A stretch of 64,000 nucleotides of DNA from Zanthoxylum bungeanum (Eukaryota; Streptophyta; Magnoliopsida; Sapindales; Rutaceae). The DNA lies in NCBI GenBank assembly GCA_019454045.1, contig SKCR01036751.1, forward strand, positions 248,001 through 312,000, given 5' to 3'. The translations under genes and the position numbers were made by a program. A model generated the notes under the pieces. That model was not told the DNA's origin. It searched no databases and worked only from the letters and a program-made list of their open reading frames with translations. Position 1 is the stretch's first letter; every line of letters begins with the position of its first letter. Of this stretch, positions 34,770-46,536 are shown piece after piece.

Positions 34770-35410
34770 TCAACTGTCTCCCATTTCTTAAAGCTCATTG
34801 GCTTATATAGGAGATTTTAGGTGAATGTGTCAACACGTGTCCATTGATGGACCGTTTATTGACTTGCAGGGTGTACATCTGTCATAGCACATGCTGGAAC
34901 ATTAGGTGTCATAACACATGTCATTATGCATGTTTAATCTATCTTGCATGTTAAGATGAGTATTGTCACTAATCTTGGGTGGAGATATACGTGACATCAT
35001 ATTTTTTATGGTATTTTAGGATATTTCATGGTATTTGTGTTAAAGTCGGAGTACTTCCAGTGCACTCTGAGGATTTACGGAGTGAACCTACTTCAGAATT
35101 GGTCTAAACCAGACTAGATTCGGCTTGGAGTCAAATCACTCTAGAATGGTATGACCTCAGAGTGTTGTTATTTTGGTGTGATGTAACTCCGAGGTCAGGG
35201 TCTGACTATTCTGGTCAAGTCTAATTTCCTCCTGAAGTCGCCAGACTCTGGGGTTACTGTACTTCGGAATTGAGTTTGAGTTTTCTCCGGAGTCATTGGA
35301 CTTTAGAGGTAACCCCTAACTCTTCCTGTCTATTAGTGGACTTTTATCTGCTTACAGTTGTTCCACTAAGGAAACATGCTAAACAGTTTTATACTTTATG
35401 TCGACATGTA
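34770..35410 (+). repeat. Unclassified dispersed repeat, copy C
   Basis: Most complete member of the family also seen at 13800 and 28005. It contains many CTCTGAGG/CTCCGAAG-type blocks and ends TTCCACTAAGGAAACATG, then GTCGACATGTATCCCTG. The same tail recurs alone at 36508-36590 and, diverged, at 39897-39955. Confidence 0.5.
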
Positions 35411-36504
35411 TCCCTGGTTGCAGACCTAATTCTGAGCACCTACATGTAATATATATATATATATATGCATAACAGTTTTATATAATGTTGTTACGTAAGA
35501 ATGTATTAAAACAATAATAATATGCTTACAAAGTTGAGATAGTAAATTTGTATTTAAACTGACGTGTTATATGACATGATATTATCATCATAAACTAATA
35601 TGTGGTAAAATGATTACTTTATCTAGACGCTAAATAGATATTGATGTGTTATATGATGCGACGCTATCACAAACTTAACATATGGTAAAATGTTATAGGA
35701 TGCGACATGACCACGTATAGTAAAATTATTATTCTATCAATCTCACCTAATGAATCGTATGAACACTATATATAGGTTGGGATAGTAAAATTATTATTCT
35801 ATTAATCTCACATGATGAATCATGTGAACATTATATATATGTTGGGATAGTAATGAGGACGTCTTATCTCATTCCAACTATCATTTTGGATCTCTTAAAA
35901 ATAAATTATTCGAGATTAAAAAATCATCCCAAATAATATTTGAAATCTTCTAGATACCCTGTCACATTATTTATTTGTATCTCAAAACATTTTTTTCCTT
36001 GAAAGGACTATCTGAGACTTTGTGTATAGTTAAAAAGGGTCTTGAATGGGTGTAATTTGATGACAAAAAGCTTAGCATTTGATTGTCAAGTCATGAATTT
36101 GAATTCATGAGTGTATTTTTTTTTGTTTTTTTTTTTTATAAGAATTTGAGACAATTAGAAATTCTACTTAGTTTAAATTCGGAGGGATTGGCGGCAGTTT
36201 CTAACACTTCTGAAAAAAAATGAAGCCAGAAATGTGGAATAGAAACTGAACTCATGTTAGGCCCAGGCTTAAACTTGGATACATTCAAGGCCTGAAGAGA
36301 GCATGGGCATGGAAACTCATAATCCTACGACCACTCCCACCTTTACCGGTCTCTCTGAGGAAAATCTAATTTTATGCGTAATTTATACATAAATAAAGGA
36401 TGATTTACTTATTTTTTTGTAAATGTTTAATTAATATTCACATGAAATTTAGAAATGATTATAAAGATCATTAAGTTTTCAATGTTATAATATATTTTAT
36501 AAGA
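35359..36504 (+). repeat. 1.1-kb tandem duplication, unit 1
   Basis: Starts TGTTCCACTAAGGAAACATGC and ends TATAATATATTTTATAAG. It carries an extra internal duplication of about 74 bp (TATCAATCTCACC... and TATTAATCTCACA..., near 35735-35850) that unit 2 lacks. Confidence 0.85.
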
Positions 36505-37604
36505 TGTTCTACTAAGGAAACATGCTAAAGAGGATTATTCTTTATGTCGACATGTATCCCTGATTGCAGACCTAATTCTGAGCACCTACATGTAAATGTA
36601 AATATAAATATATAGAGAGGGAGGGAGGGGGAGTAGCATAACAATTTTATATAATGTTGTTACGTAAGAATGTATTAAAACAATAATAATATGATTACAA
36701 AGTTGAGATAGTAAATTTGTATTTAAACTGGCGTGTTATATGACATGATATTATCATCATAAACTAATATGTGGTAAAATGATTACTTTATATAGCCGCT
36801 AAATAGATATTGATGTGTTATATGATGCGACGCTATCACAAACTTAACATATGGTAAAATGTTATAGGATGCGACATGACCACATATAGTAAAATTATTA
36901 TTATTCTATCAATCTCACCTAATGAATCGTATGAACACTATATATAGGTTGAGATAATAATGAGGACGTCTCATCTCATTCCAACTAAGATTTTAGATCT
37001 TTTTAAAAAAAAATTATTTGAGATTAAAAAATCATCCCAAATAATATTTGAAATCTCCGAGCTATCTTGTCACATTATTTATTTGTATCTCAACATTTTT
37101 TTTCCTCAAAGGAGTATCTCAGACTTTGTGTGTTGCCAAAAAAAGAGACCTCAAAAGGTGTGATTTGGTGATAAAAAAACTTAATAATTGGTTATCAAGT
37201 CATGAGTTCGAGTTCAATGGATATATTTTTTTTATAATAATATGAGACAATTAAAAAATTTACTTATTTTACTTAATCTCGAATAAGATGATTTTACAGC
37301 GGTTTCCAAAACTTCCAATCAAAAAATATAGTCAAAAATCGAAACTGAACTCATGTTAGGCCCAGGCTTAAATTGGATACATACAAGGCCTGAAGAGAGC
37401 ATGGGGCCTGGAAACTCATAATCCTACAACCACTCTCAACTTTACTGGTCTCCCTGAGGAAAATTTGATTTTGTGCGCAATTTATACGTAAATAAAGGAT
37501 TATTTACTTAATTTTTGGTAAATGTTTAATTATATATTGACACAAAATTTTAGAAAGGATTATAAAGATCCTTAAGTTTTCAATGTTATAATATATTTTA
37601 TAAG
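36505..37604 (+). repeat. 1.1-kb tandem duplication, unit 2
   Basis: Direct repeat of unit 1 with many substitutions and small indels, so the duplication is not recent. No gene is included. Confidence 0.85.
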
Positions 37605-37906
37605 TTGTAGTTTGATGACAGTCTAATTTCCTCTTTATAGAGCGCAGTTAGTAAGAAATTTTATTAAAATTGACTCAGTGATTCTGTTGATGCCCAGGTT
37701 TGAATGTTATATGAACATTCTATATTTTACAAAATGTAATGCAAATGATTTTATATATTATGGCAAAATGTCTCGTAAGATTAAGATCATAGCCCTGCTT
37801 AATTATGAGGATATTATTTATTAGTGGGAAATTGTGGGTTGTGGGGTTAACTAATCCATGTCATCAACCATTTTTGTTGACACATTAACTAAAATGGATC
37901 TAGGGT

Positions 37907-38233
37907 TGTTAGTATCCCACATCGGCTGAGATAAATAATTAAACTCAAAATATAAATATTTGGCAACCCTCAACTCTCAAGTTGGCTTTTGGGTTGAGTT
38001 TAGGCCCACAAATTTCAACATGGTATCAGAGCCACACTCATGCACGGGTGAGCCCACACTACCTGTTCACGTGACATGAACCAGGCAAAAGACCGGTTTG
38101 CACGTGAGGGGGAGTGTTGAGGAAAATATCACACATCGGCTGAGATAAACAATTAAACTTAAAATATAAATATTTGACAACCCTCAACTCTCAAGGTGGC
38201 TTTTGGGCTGAGTTAGGCCCACGAATTTCAATA
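37907..38233 (+). mobile_element. TRIM (terminal-repeat retrotransposon in miniature)
   Basis: Two direct repeats of about 115 bp (37907-38020 and 38115-38233) start TGTT and contain CACATCGGCTGAGATAAA. Between them lie the initiator-tRNA-Met primer-binding site TGGTATCAGAGCC (38021-38033) and a polypurine tract AGGGGGAG just before the second repeat. No coding sequence. The last repeat ends ATA instead of ACA, and no clear target duplication remains. It depends on proteins from other elements. Confidence 0.88.
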
Positions 38234-40486
38234 ATTAGTGAATCATAAATCAAATATTTAAATCATAAATTTTTATGCAGCATTTTGATCTTCTTGTATT
38301 GCAATTTTTGTTAACTTAAAAAAAAGGCAAATATGCATATGTTCGAGTCTATGTATGAATTTTCATCTCTTAAAAATGAGAGTAATTTATCTCTTCCTAT
38401 TTAAATGAGAGTATATTTTCAGGATTTGAAGTCGTGCTTTGTAGGTTTTGGGTGTGATATAATTATATGTATCTAATATTTTAATAGATTTTAGATTACA
38501 TATTCATAAAATTATATTGTATTCAAATAAATAATTAAAAAAAATGGCAAACATCATAATCATTTTAGTCGTTGCCGCCGCCCACGTTCGTAACAATATC
38601 TTTTAAAAATATATATTTGGAATTGATTATTTGATTTATTAATTACTTAGAACTCAAGTAGTGATGTTATTACATATTTTATTTCCAACTTACAATAAGG
38701 TTGGCGTGTTTGATTGTTTCCCTTCTTAATGACTTAGAATTTCATTGACCGATTGATCACTTTGCCATTAGTAAATGAAAATTTAAATTCGGTATTAAGT
38801 TAAGTTTTATATTGATTTTTTTAATTTATAAATTATGATTTGTAATTATTAAATAAAAATTTATATGTTATCGAATTTTAACCATTCATTACTATTAATA
38901 TAAGAGTGATAAAAATTATCACAACTCAACTCAGTATTAAATTTAAATTTATTTGTAAATCGGTGCAAAGCACCGAAACCTTTTAACTTGTTTGAATTTT
39001 GTTGAACTTCTTTAAATAAAATTTATTAATTTTTAGAAAATTATTAATAGTATACCAACCGTTTGACAAGTTATAAAAAATACACAAATCTTATAATTTT
39101 GTTTATTCGTCCACCATAATATTGAAAAATATAACAAAAATATAATAAATATAATAATTTATGTACGATTGAAAATTATATCAAATATTGAGTATACATA
39201 TATTGCATAATATATGAATATTTTCTACATTTAGATAGATTGGCAAACAAAATTTCAGGATTTAAATATTATTAATAACATTTCAAATATTGAATATACG
39301 ATTGATATTTTTCCTTAATTTTTTTAGCTTAAAATTTATAACGTGAGATTCAATTGTTTATATGTTTTAGATTGTTAGATAAGTAAGTCGAAGGTTGGAA
39401 CCCAACTTGTGGGTACTACTAACCAATTCAATTAATAAAATTCCATTAAATTGCACAGTAAGTAGGGCTGAAGTTTCAACCCCATTTGTACATACTTTTT
39501 AATACTTTTTTTTTGTAAACATATAATTAAAAGCATTCTAGGCTTGACTTATTCGTTGTGTGGTGATTTCATATCTTTTTTTTTTTTTCCATTTAATGAC
39601 AAAGTGATTAGTGATGTTTATCCAAATATTAAGGTTAAAACGAAGGTCTCTTGGCTCCTTGATTTCAGTTATTTACTTGAAATATTCAAAAGGATTAATA
39701 AATAAATTGAAAATTGCATTGAGGGAAACTAAACAATTCCATTGGGATCTCCACGACCACGAGAATATTGACATTAAAATTAGTCGAAATTCAATTTTAT
39801 TTGGAGTAATAAATGTCTTTAATGTAATTAATGTCTTTAATGTCTTGGAGTAATATACTTGAAATTAATGTCGAAATTCAATTTCCACTAAATAAAAATG
39901 CTGAAGAAGATTATTTTTTTTATGTCGACACGTGTCCTTGTCTGCGGACTTAATTTTGTAAATATATATATATATATATATACAAAAAAAAATGAACACT
40001 TTTGAAATATATCAATTTTTACCCAAAACTTTTCCCCAAATTAAGGATAGAAGAATGATAATTTCCTAAAATTTCGGATGGAAATTGATACCTAGTTAAC
40101 AACTTTGGATGAAAAAATAATCACTTTAAATGACTTCGGATTTGGCTGAATTTTCACCAAATTTAGGATAGAAGAATGCTGATTTTCCTACAATAAAATC
40201 ATAAATGAGTCGTAAATTGATACTCGTTTCACGTGGACATAATTTGCAAATATTATTCATGTCCTAAACGAATAAACATGTTGAATACATATAACACGAA
40301 TACGAAATGATTAATAAATATTTAACGGTATTATTATTCACATCTAATCAATATAAATTCAATTTGAATATGAAAAATTCATATGATGTTTGTACCATTT
40401 CCCATATTAACACATACACATCCACATATATTGTGTTTCAAATGTACTACAAGATCAGAAAAAATAAAAACAAAGAACAAAGAAAA
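38234..40486. other. AT-rich intergenic DNA
   Basis: No gene supported. An (AT)n tract lies at about 39960-39981, a short repeated AATGTCTTTAATGT phrase near 39810-39845, and a stray tail of the dispersed repeat family near 39897-39955. Confidence 0.45.
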
Positions 40487-40491
40487 CCTTT

Positions 40492-41435
40492 TGTTGATGG
40501 TGTTTTTTGACACCAATGCGCTTGAACAGTTCGGCAAGGGCAGAAGAGAAAATTTACCTCATCGGGAGGACAAGGGATCCGAAAATGTGTATCGACTCCT
40601 CGGCCTGACATGAGACTCGGTTGATGAGTATGACCAACCAGAGGATGTAGCACAACACAATTTCAGAGACCAACCATATAAGAGATATGGTTGACCACAC
40701 TAGATCAAGGAATCAGACCGAATCTACCAGCTCTTTGAGCAGATCGATGAGCTCAGATATCTCAGGCCAGGGCGGAACTAATTCTAGAAGTTCGGCGAGT
40801 TGTTTGGCCGACTACTTGACAACCGACAGAAGACCAGAAGAGATGGATCTTTCCTTCGATACGTGTCATTTCCCCAAAGGCACTTTACAAGCTGCCAGCA
40901 TTATTATTGCATGTGGTAGAGGAGAAAACAAAGGGATGTGATTGACCGTCAGGCGGCAGGATTACTTTCGGCGATGGCAGATTTGGGGAAGAGAACCCAT
41001 CAGTCGGTCAGACATCACGAGGGAAACACTTTTGAGTTGGAGGAACAGTGTTACATTTTCTTAGTATATAAATGGAGGGTAGTCTCATTTGTATAGGTTG
41101 TGATTTTTTGGGAGATACCGATTTGTAACAAAAGAGAGAGAATACTACTTGTAAAATCCTTTCAACTGCTCGGCCGCATTCAGATCTCGCTCAGAAATAG
41201 GTCGACCGAGTCAGTTCTGGCAATCAAATAACCCCCACCCGTTTTGTGCCCGTGGACGTAGGCTGGACTCGCTCGCCGAACCACGTTAAAACTCCCTTGT
41301 CGACTTGTGCGCTATTTCACCTTTCGCTAAGTTTGCTTTTGGTCTCCCATAACCAAACAAATTAAAAGTTGAGGGAATGTTGTCTCGGGGGAGTTATCTC
41401 GAAACTGCCCCTGGAACGAAAATCACCAGTCAACA
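40492..41435 (+). repeat. 5' LTR of the second gypsy-type element
   Basis: 944 bp, TG...CA, followed after one base by the primer-binding site. Short open frames in it match equivalents in the 3' LTR and are not genes. Confidence 0.9.
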
Positions 41436-41436
41436 G

Positions 41437-41455
41437 TTGGCACCGTCTGTGGGGA
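41437..41455 (+). other. Primer-binding site of the second gypsy-type element
   Basis: TTGGCACCGTCTGTGGGG, one base after the 5' LTR. It differs from the site used by the element at 1348. Confidence 0.75.
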
Positions 41456-41486
41456 AAGAGCAAAAAGTATCTTACGTGGTAAGACG

Positions 41487-42999
41487 ATGGCGGAAGGTGG
41501 AAATCGCAGGTCATCGGAGAGCTCAACAACAAAACGGATGGGAAAAATAGAGGAGAGCATGAGAAAAGATAGAGAGGAAAACCAGACTCTTATGAAATCT
41601 GTGATGGATAAGTTGGAAAGAATGGAAAAAATGAACAATGAAAGATCAAAAGCCGGAAAAAATCGAAAGCGAAATGAGATGGCCAAAGGAAAAAGGGTCG
41701 TGGATCTAAGTGGGAACGATGAGCCCAAGGAGGGAGGACTCCCAGAGAATGACATATGTGGTAATGGCAAAAGTTTTGCAGATGGAGAACATGCGGGAAA
41801 AAGAAGAGGGGAGGCAATCGCGAGAATCCTCCAGTAACAACCCTCACAATAATAAGGGGGAAAATAAGAGATATGGTAGTAGAGATCGAGAGGTCTCTGG
41901 TCGGGACGAGTCGTTCCCAGAGAAACATGTATGAAGAAGTTTACGGGAGGCAGCACAGTGATACCGATAACTTCATGAAAGCCCGATTTAAGGAAGAAAT
42001 GAGGAAGCGGGAAGAAAGCATGAAGGCAGATGAGAGAGATGCTCGAGACGGAGAAGCAGCGTCTCCCTTTACAAAATAAATTTGACCATTGAATTCCCTA
42101 GGCGGTTCACCATGCCATATATGAGCTCTTACAAAGGTCATATTGACCCCAATTCCCATGTCGAAAGGTTCATTCTGTTAATGGAAGTTCAAGGGATGGT
42201 GGGAGAAGCCATCTGCAAGGTGTTCCTTTTGACCCAGGACGGACCTGCAATTCTGTGATTTAGAAGTTTGACTTCAGGGAGCATCAGTAGTTTCACATAG
42301 TTTAGGAGATTGTTCATTCGGCATTTCAAAGGAGCAGGTGTCCCAAGGAAGACAGTGGGAGAGTTGAGATTGATGAAGCAGAGGGATGATGAACCATTGA
42401 GGAATTTTATTGAAAGGTACGAGTCATCGGAAGCGCTGGAAAGCCTCAAATGAGGTTTGAAGGTTGGGAAGTTGTGGACTCACCTGAGGATTCAAAACAT
42501 ATCAGATTATGCCACTGCTCTGGAGTTGGCCAGGAAATTTATTTTAGTGGAGGAGGAGAAAAAGATTGCCCGATGAGGGGGCGCTCGGAAGGCCAAGATG
42601 TTCAATTCAGACAATCAGCGAAATTTGATCAGAAATTTGAGGAAACCAGTTTCGGGGCAGAAGAAGCTCAGACCGACACCTCCGAGTAATCCTATTCAAT
42701 AGATAAAGTCATCTGTCCAAGTCAACCGTATCGCGGGGAGGACAATATACACTCCCCTGAACAAACCTCTGGCTCAGATAGTTCGAGAAATCCAGGATAA
42801 AGGTCTATTGGCCGAGCCTGATGTGTGGAAATTCACAATTGAAGAGGGAAATAGTAAGGCTTATTGTATCTACCATAATGTAAAGGGATATGCCACGAAT
42901 GAGTGTAGAGACCTGCGGGAGCATGTGGAAGACTTGGTGAGAGAAGACTATCTCAGTGAGTACACAGACCATTTGGTTTTGGAGGTCGACCAATGTTGA
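41487..42999 (+). pseudogene. Decayed gag of the second gypsy-type element
   Basis: The ATG at 41487 opens a lysine/glutamate-rich coiled-coil N-terminus that closes at 41837. Reading different frames from about 42060, a Retrotrans_gag-like core is visible (PRRFTMPYMSSYKGHIDPNSH, then PLRNFIERY). The C-terminus (about 42808-42999) has YCIYHNVKGYATNECRDL, a CxxH...C knuckle-like motif common in plant gypsy gag proteins. In-frame stops occur near 42261 and elsewhere, so the gene is dead. No protease or reverse transcriptase is present. Confidence 0.75.
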
Positions 43000-43194
43000 T
43001 AGCGGAAGTCATCTGGTCGGATGCGTGGAATGTTAAGATGCAGAGATGCAAAGAGGATGAATTAAGCAAAGCCTTGTTTGTAGTGACCCTTGCAGAGTTG
43101 CAAGAAAGGCAATAGATCCAAAAAATGTGAGTAAGACCTTTTCTGTCTTAAGTAAACATTTGATTATGCTTGTTTGTTATGGCCCACACAATGA

Positions 43195-43735
43195 TTTTGA
43201 TTTGTTTTACGGATCGGGTCTGTTTTTGTACAGCCGGGTCCGTTTCGTTGATATTTATTTTACGGCTCAAGTATGTTCTTGTACCACCGAGTCCATTTTG
43301 TTTTGATTTGTTTTACCGCTCGGATCTGCTCTTGTACCGCCGAGTCCGTTTTGTTGATATTTATTTTACGGCTCGGGTATGCTTTCGTACCGCCGAGTCC
43401 GTTTTGTTTTGATTTATTTTACGGCTCGGGTCTGCTCTTGTACCGCCAAGTCCATTTTATTGATATTTATTTTACAGCTCGGGTCTGCTCTTGTACCGCC
43501 GATTCGGTTTTGCTGATATTTATTTTACGGCTTGGGTCTGCTCTTGTACCGTCGAGTCCATTTTGTTGATATCTGTTTTCACTGCTCGAGCCTGCTCTTG
43601 TATCGCCGAGATCGTTTTGTTGATATTTGCTCTTTCCAGCTCGGGTCTGCTCTTGTACCGCCGAGATCGATGCTCTTTCTTGCTCGAGGCTGGATTCGTT
43701 CCGCCGAATCTGTCATATTCTATCAGCTCGGGGTT
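43195..43735 (+). repeat. 53-bp tandem array in the second gypsy-type element
   Basis: About ten copies with a 53-bp period (GCTCGGG at 43424 and 43477). Each has GCTCGGGTCTGCTCTTGTAC followed by CGCCGAGTCC, so CTCGG and CCGAG can pair across a loop of about 16 nt. Open frames here are repeat translations. Confidence 0.85.
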
Positions 43736-43739
43736 ATGG

Positions 43740-44110
43740 TAAATCCCACCGAGTCCATCTATTTGGTATGGGGAGGTAACATTCCCCCAGAGCCAAGTTC
43801 TTTTTTACCTCGGGGTCAGGTTATGTCCCACCAAGTGTGTATTTCATCGGCATGTGGACGACACATCTCATGGCTGGCTCTCTTTTGATTCGGGGAGGTA
43901 ACATCCCTCGAAGCCATGTATCTTGTTACATCGGGGTCGGGTTACATCCCACCGAGAGGCTTATCTTTGGCATGGGGATGGCACATTTCCCATCATAACC
44001 GACTCTCTTTTGGTACGGAGAGGTAACATTCCCTCAGAGCCATGTATCTACTAGCTCGGGGTCCGGTTACGTCCCACCGAGTCAACCGGTCATCAGTGTG
44101 AGGACGAAGT
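43740..44110 (+). repeat. About 123-bp tandem array in the second gypsy-type element
   Basis: Three copies (GAGGTAACAT at 43774, 43895 and 44020). Each contains a GGGGAGGTAACATTCCCC-type inverted repeat and a TCGG...CCGA pair around a GGTTA(C/T)(A/G)TCCCACC segment. Confidence 0.8.
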
Positions 44111-44303
44111 ATTTTCTCGATAGATAGACATCAGAATCCTCGATGACCGAGCACATGAAGATGACAGGGATGACCAGTTTAACAGCTAAGGCAGTTTTCT
44201 CTTTGGTTCCGGGAGCGACCACCGACTAGTTGATCAATCACTATCTTTTTTAGTTCCTGGCATTAACTCGCAAACTCGTTGATACCAAGACCTAGAGGAC
44301 GGA

Positions 44304-45251
44304 TGTTGATGGTGTTTTTGGACACCAAGGCGTTTGAACAGTTCGGTAAGGACATAAGAGGAAATTCACCTCATCAGGAGGACAATGGATCAGAAAATGT
44401 GTATCGACTTCTCGGCCTGACATGGGACTCGGTTGATGAGTATGACCAACCAGAGGATGTAGCACAACACAATTTCAGAGACCAACCACATAAGAGATAT
44501 GGCCGACCACACTAGACTAGATCAAGAAATCAAACCGGATCTACAAGCTCTTTGAGCAGATCGATGAGCTCGGATATCTCAGGTCAAGGCGGAACTAATT
44601 CTAGAAGTTCAGCGAGTTGTTTGGCCGACCACTTGACAACCGACAGAAAACCAGAAGAGATGGATCTTTCCTTCGATACGTGTCATTTCCCCAAAGGCAC
44701 TTTACAAGATGTCACAATTATTATTGCATGTGGCAGAGGAGAAAACAAAGGGATGTGATTGACCGTCAGGCGGCAGACTTACTTTCGGCGAGAGCAGACT
44801 TGGGGAAGAGAACCCATCAGTCGGTCAGGCATCACGCGGGAAACACTTTTGAGTTGGAGGAACAATGTTACATTTTCTTAGTATATAAAGGGATGGTAGT
44901 CTCATTTGTATAGGTTGAGATTTTTTGGGAGATACCGACTTGTAACAAAAGAGAGATAATATTACTTGTAAAATCCTTTCAACTGCTCGGCCGCATTCAG
45001 ACCTCTCTCAGAACAGGTCGGCCGAGTCAGTTCTGGCAATAAAACAACCCCCACCCGTTTTGTGCCCGTGGACGTAGGCTGGACTCGCTCCGCCGAACCA
45101 AGTTAAAACTTCATTGTCAACTTGTGCGCTATTTTGCCTTTCACTAAGTTTGTTTTTGGTCCCCATAACCAAACAAATTAAAAATTGAGGAAAGATTGTC
45201 TCGAATGAATTATCTCGAATCTGTCCCTGAAACGAAAATCATACGTAAACA
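44304..45251 (+). repeat. 3' LTR of the second gypsy-type element
   Basis: 948 bp, very similar to 40492-41435, ending GTAAACA directly before the CCTTT duplication. Confidence 0.9.
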
Positions 45252-45256
45252 CCTTT

Positions 45257-46536
45257 ATTTATTAAATGTGAAGACCGAAGACATAGCGTTAATCTTGCAG
45301 TACGAAACCAATCACTATCATTAGCCTTGTGCGACTACCTTTATACATATATCGATCATTTCCTCTCTTTTTTTTTTTTTGCTTCGTTTGCGTATTGAGT
45401 ATAAAATTTTTTGTCATTGTTCTGGAAGAAGTCGTCAGTACTATTTCTTTTTTCTTTTTTTTTTTGAATAAATAAAAAAAAAAAGAATGTGCAGCATGAG
45501 GAGTTCCTAAGAAATCCGATGATGCATATTATTGCTGGTATAAAATAATACACATCCCATGTGATTGTGTGAATGTTTTAAATATACCTTATTAAATAAT
45601 ATAAAATAAAATAATGAATCAACTAGAAGGGAAAAACAAGGACCCCACGTCACAATCATTCCCCCATTTTATTATTTATTATTTTATTTTTTATACTTTT
45701 TCTGTAATTCTATGTCGTTTGCCCCCAAATTAACTAATTATAAGAATTATTAGCAATTATCAGAAAGGGCCAAAATCTAAATACACGTCTAATTGTTGGA
45801 CAGCCGTCCTCATTTTATAATGATCCGACTCGTTTGACTAATTTTTCAATTTTCATTGGTTTAATTTAATTAGGGAAAACATGAGGGGATGTCTGTGACA
45901 TTTGACCATTACAAATCTTTCTAACTCAGCACAACTCACCGGCCCGCCATTTCAAAAGATGAATGCGGGCAAATCAAGCTAGCATTCCGAATAAATAAAA
46001 AGGATTTATGATGTGAACAAATAAATTTCAGAATGTGAATGTGAATATTTATGCTAAATCTAGCAACTCACAAGATCATGGACGATCTGTAAAGAAACAA
46101 AACAAAAACACAAAACAAAAATTACAAAACAGCAAAGGACGAGGGACACAACAAACCTTTTCCATGAATCTTCTTCGGTCCAGTTAAACCAATTCTATAA
46201 TTTGCTTCCCTCAGTGTGTACAACCCCAAAGTTCCCCCCCCCCCCCCTTCCCCTGTATTATTGGCAGGGATGATTCTATACACGAATTGGATTATTACCA
46301 TATGAAAAAAAAAAAAAAAAAAAAAAGATCCCGACATCATCCAGTTCCCTTCCGAAGATTCTCTCAGGTCTTGTTTCAGAAGTGTGTTTGTTCTTGACAA
46401 CAATATTTTCTTCGTTATCTCAAGATACCATTGCTGTGGGAACTACCCTTCTGATCTGGCTGTAAATAGGCTAGTGCTGTACGAAAACACTGGTAAAATG
46501 CCACAAATCTTGTAAAATACAGTGATCACATACTAC
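45257..46536. other. Intergenic DNA and 3' flank of the rhamnosyltransferase-like gene
   Basis: Contains poly-T (about 45367), a 14-base poly-C (46234-46247) and a poly-A (about 46303-46326). The last 100 bp or so are the likely 3' UTR of the minus-strand gene. Short open frames here are low-complexity. Confidence 0.45.

Larger units (their letters stand above)
40492..45251 (+). mobile_element. Second gag-only Ty3/gypsy-type LTR retrotransposon
   Basis: LTRs at 40492-41435 and 44304-45251 (TGTTGATGG...CA) are closely similar. The 5-bp target duplication CCTTT is present at 40487-40491 and 45252-45256. The primer-binding site TTGGCACCGTCTGTGGGG follows the 5' LTR, and a purine-rich stretch (about 44289-44303) precedes the 3' LTR. 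The 2.9-kb interior has a decayed gag and two minisatellites but no pol, so the element is non-autonomous. It is a different family from the one at 1348. Confidence 0.92.

Noticed and set aside
41423..41956. 177-codon minus-strand open frame
   Set aside because: Antisense shadow of the gag N-terminus of the element at 40492.
43170..43888. Overlapping cysteine-rich open frames
   Set aside because: They translate the 53-bp array of the LTR element; frame changes with each unit and no family is recognisable.
46200..46330. Poly-C and poly-A tracts as a possible retrogene tail
   Set aside because: No adjoining processed gene copy and no target duplication; treated as simple repeats.
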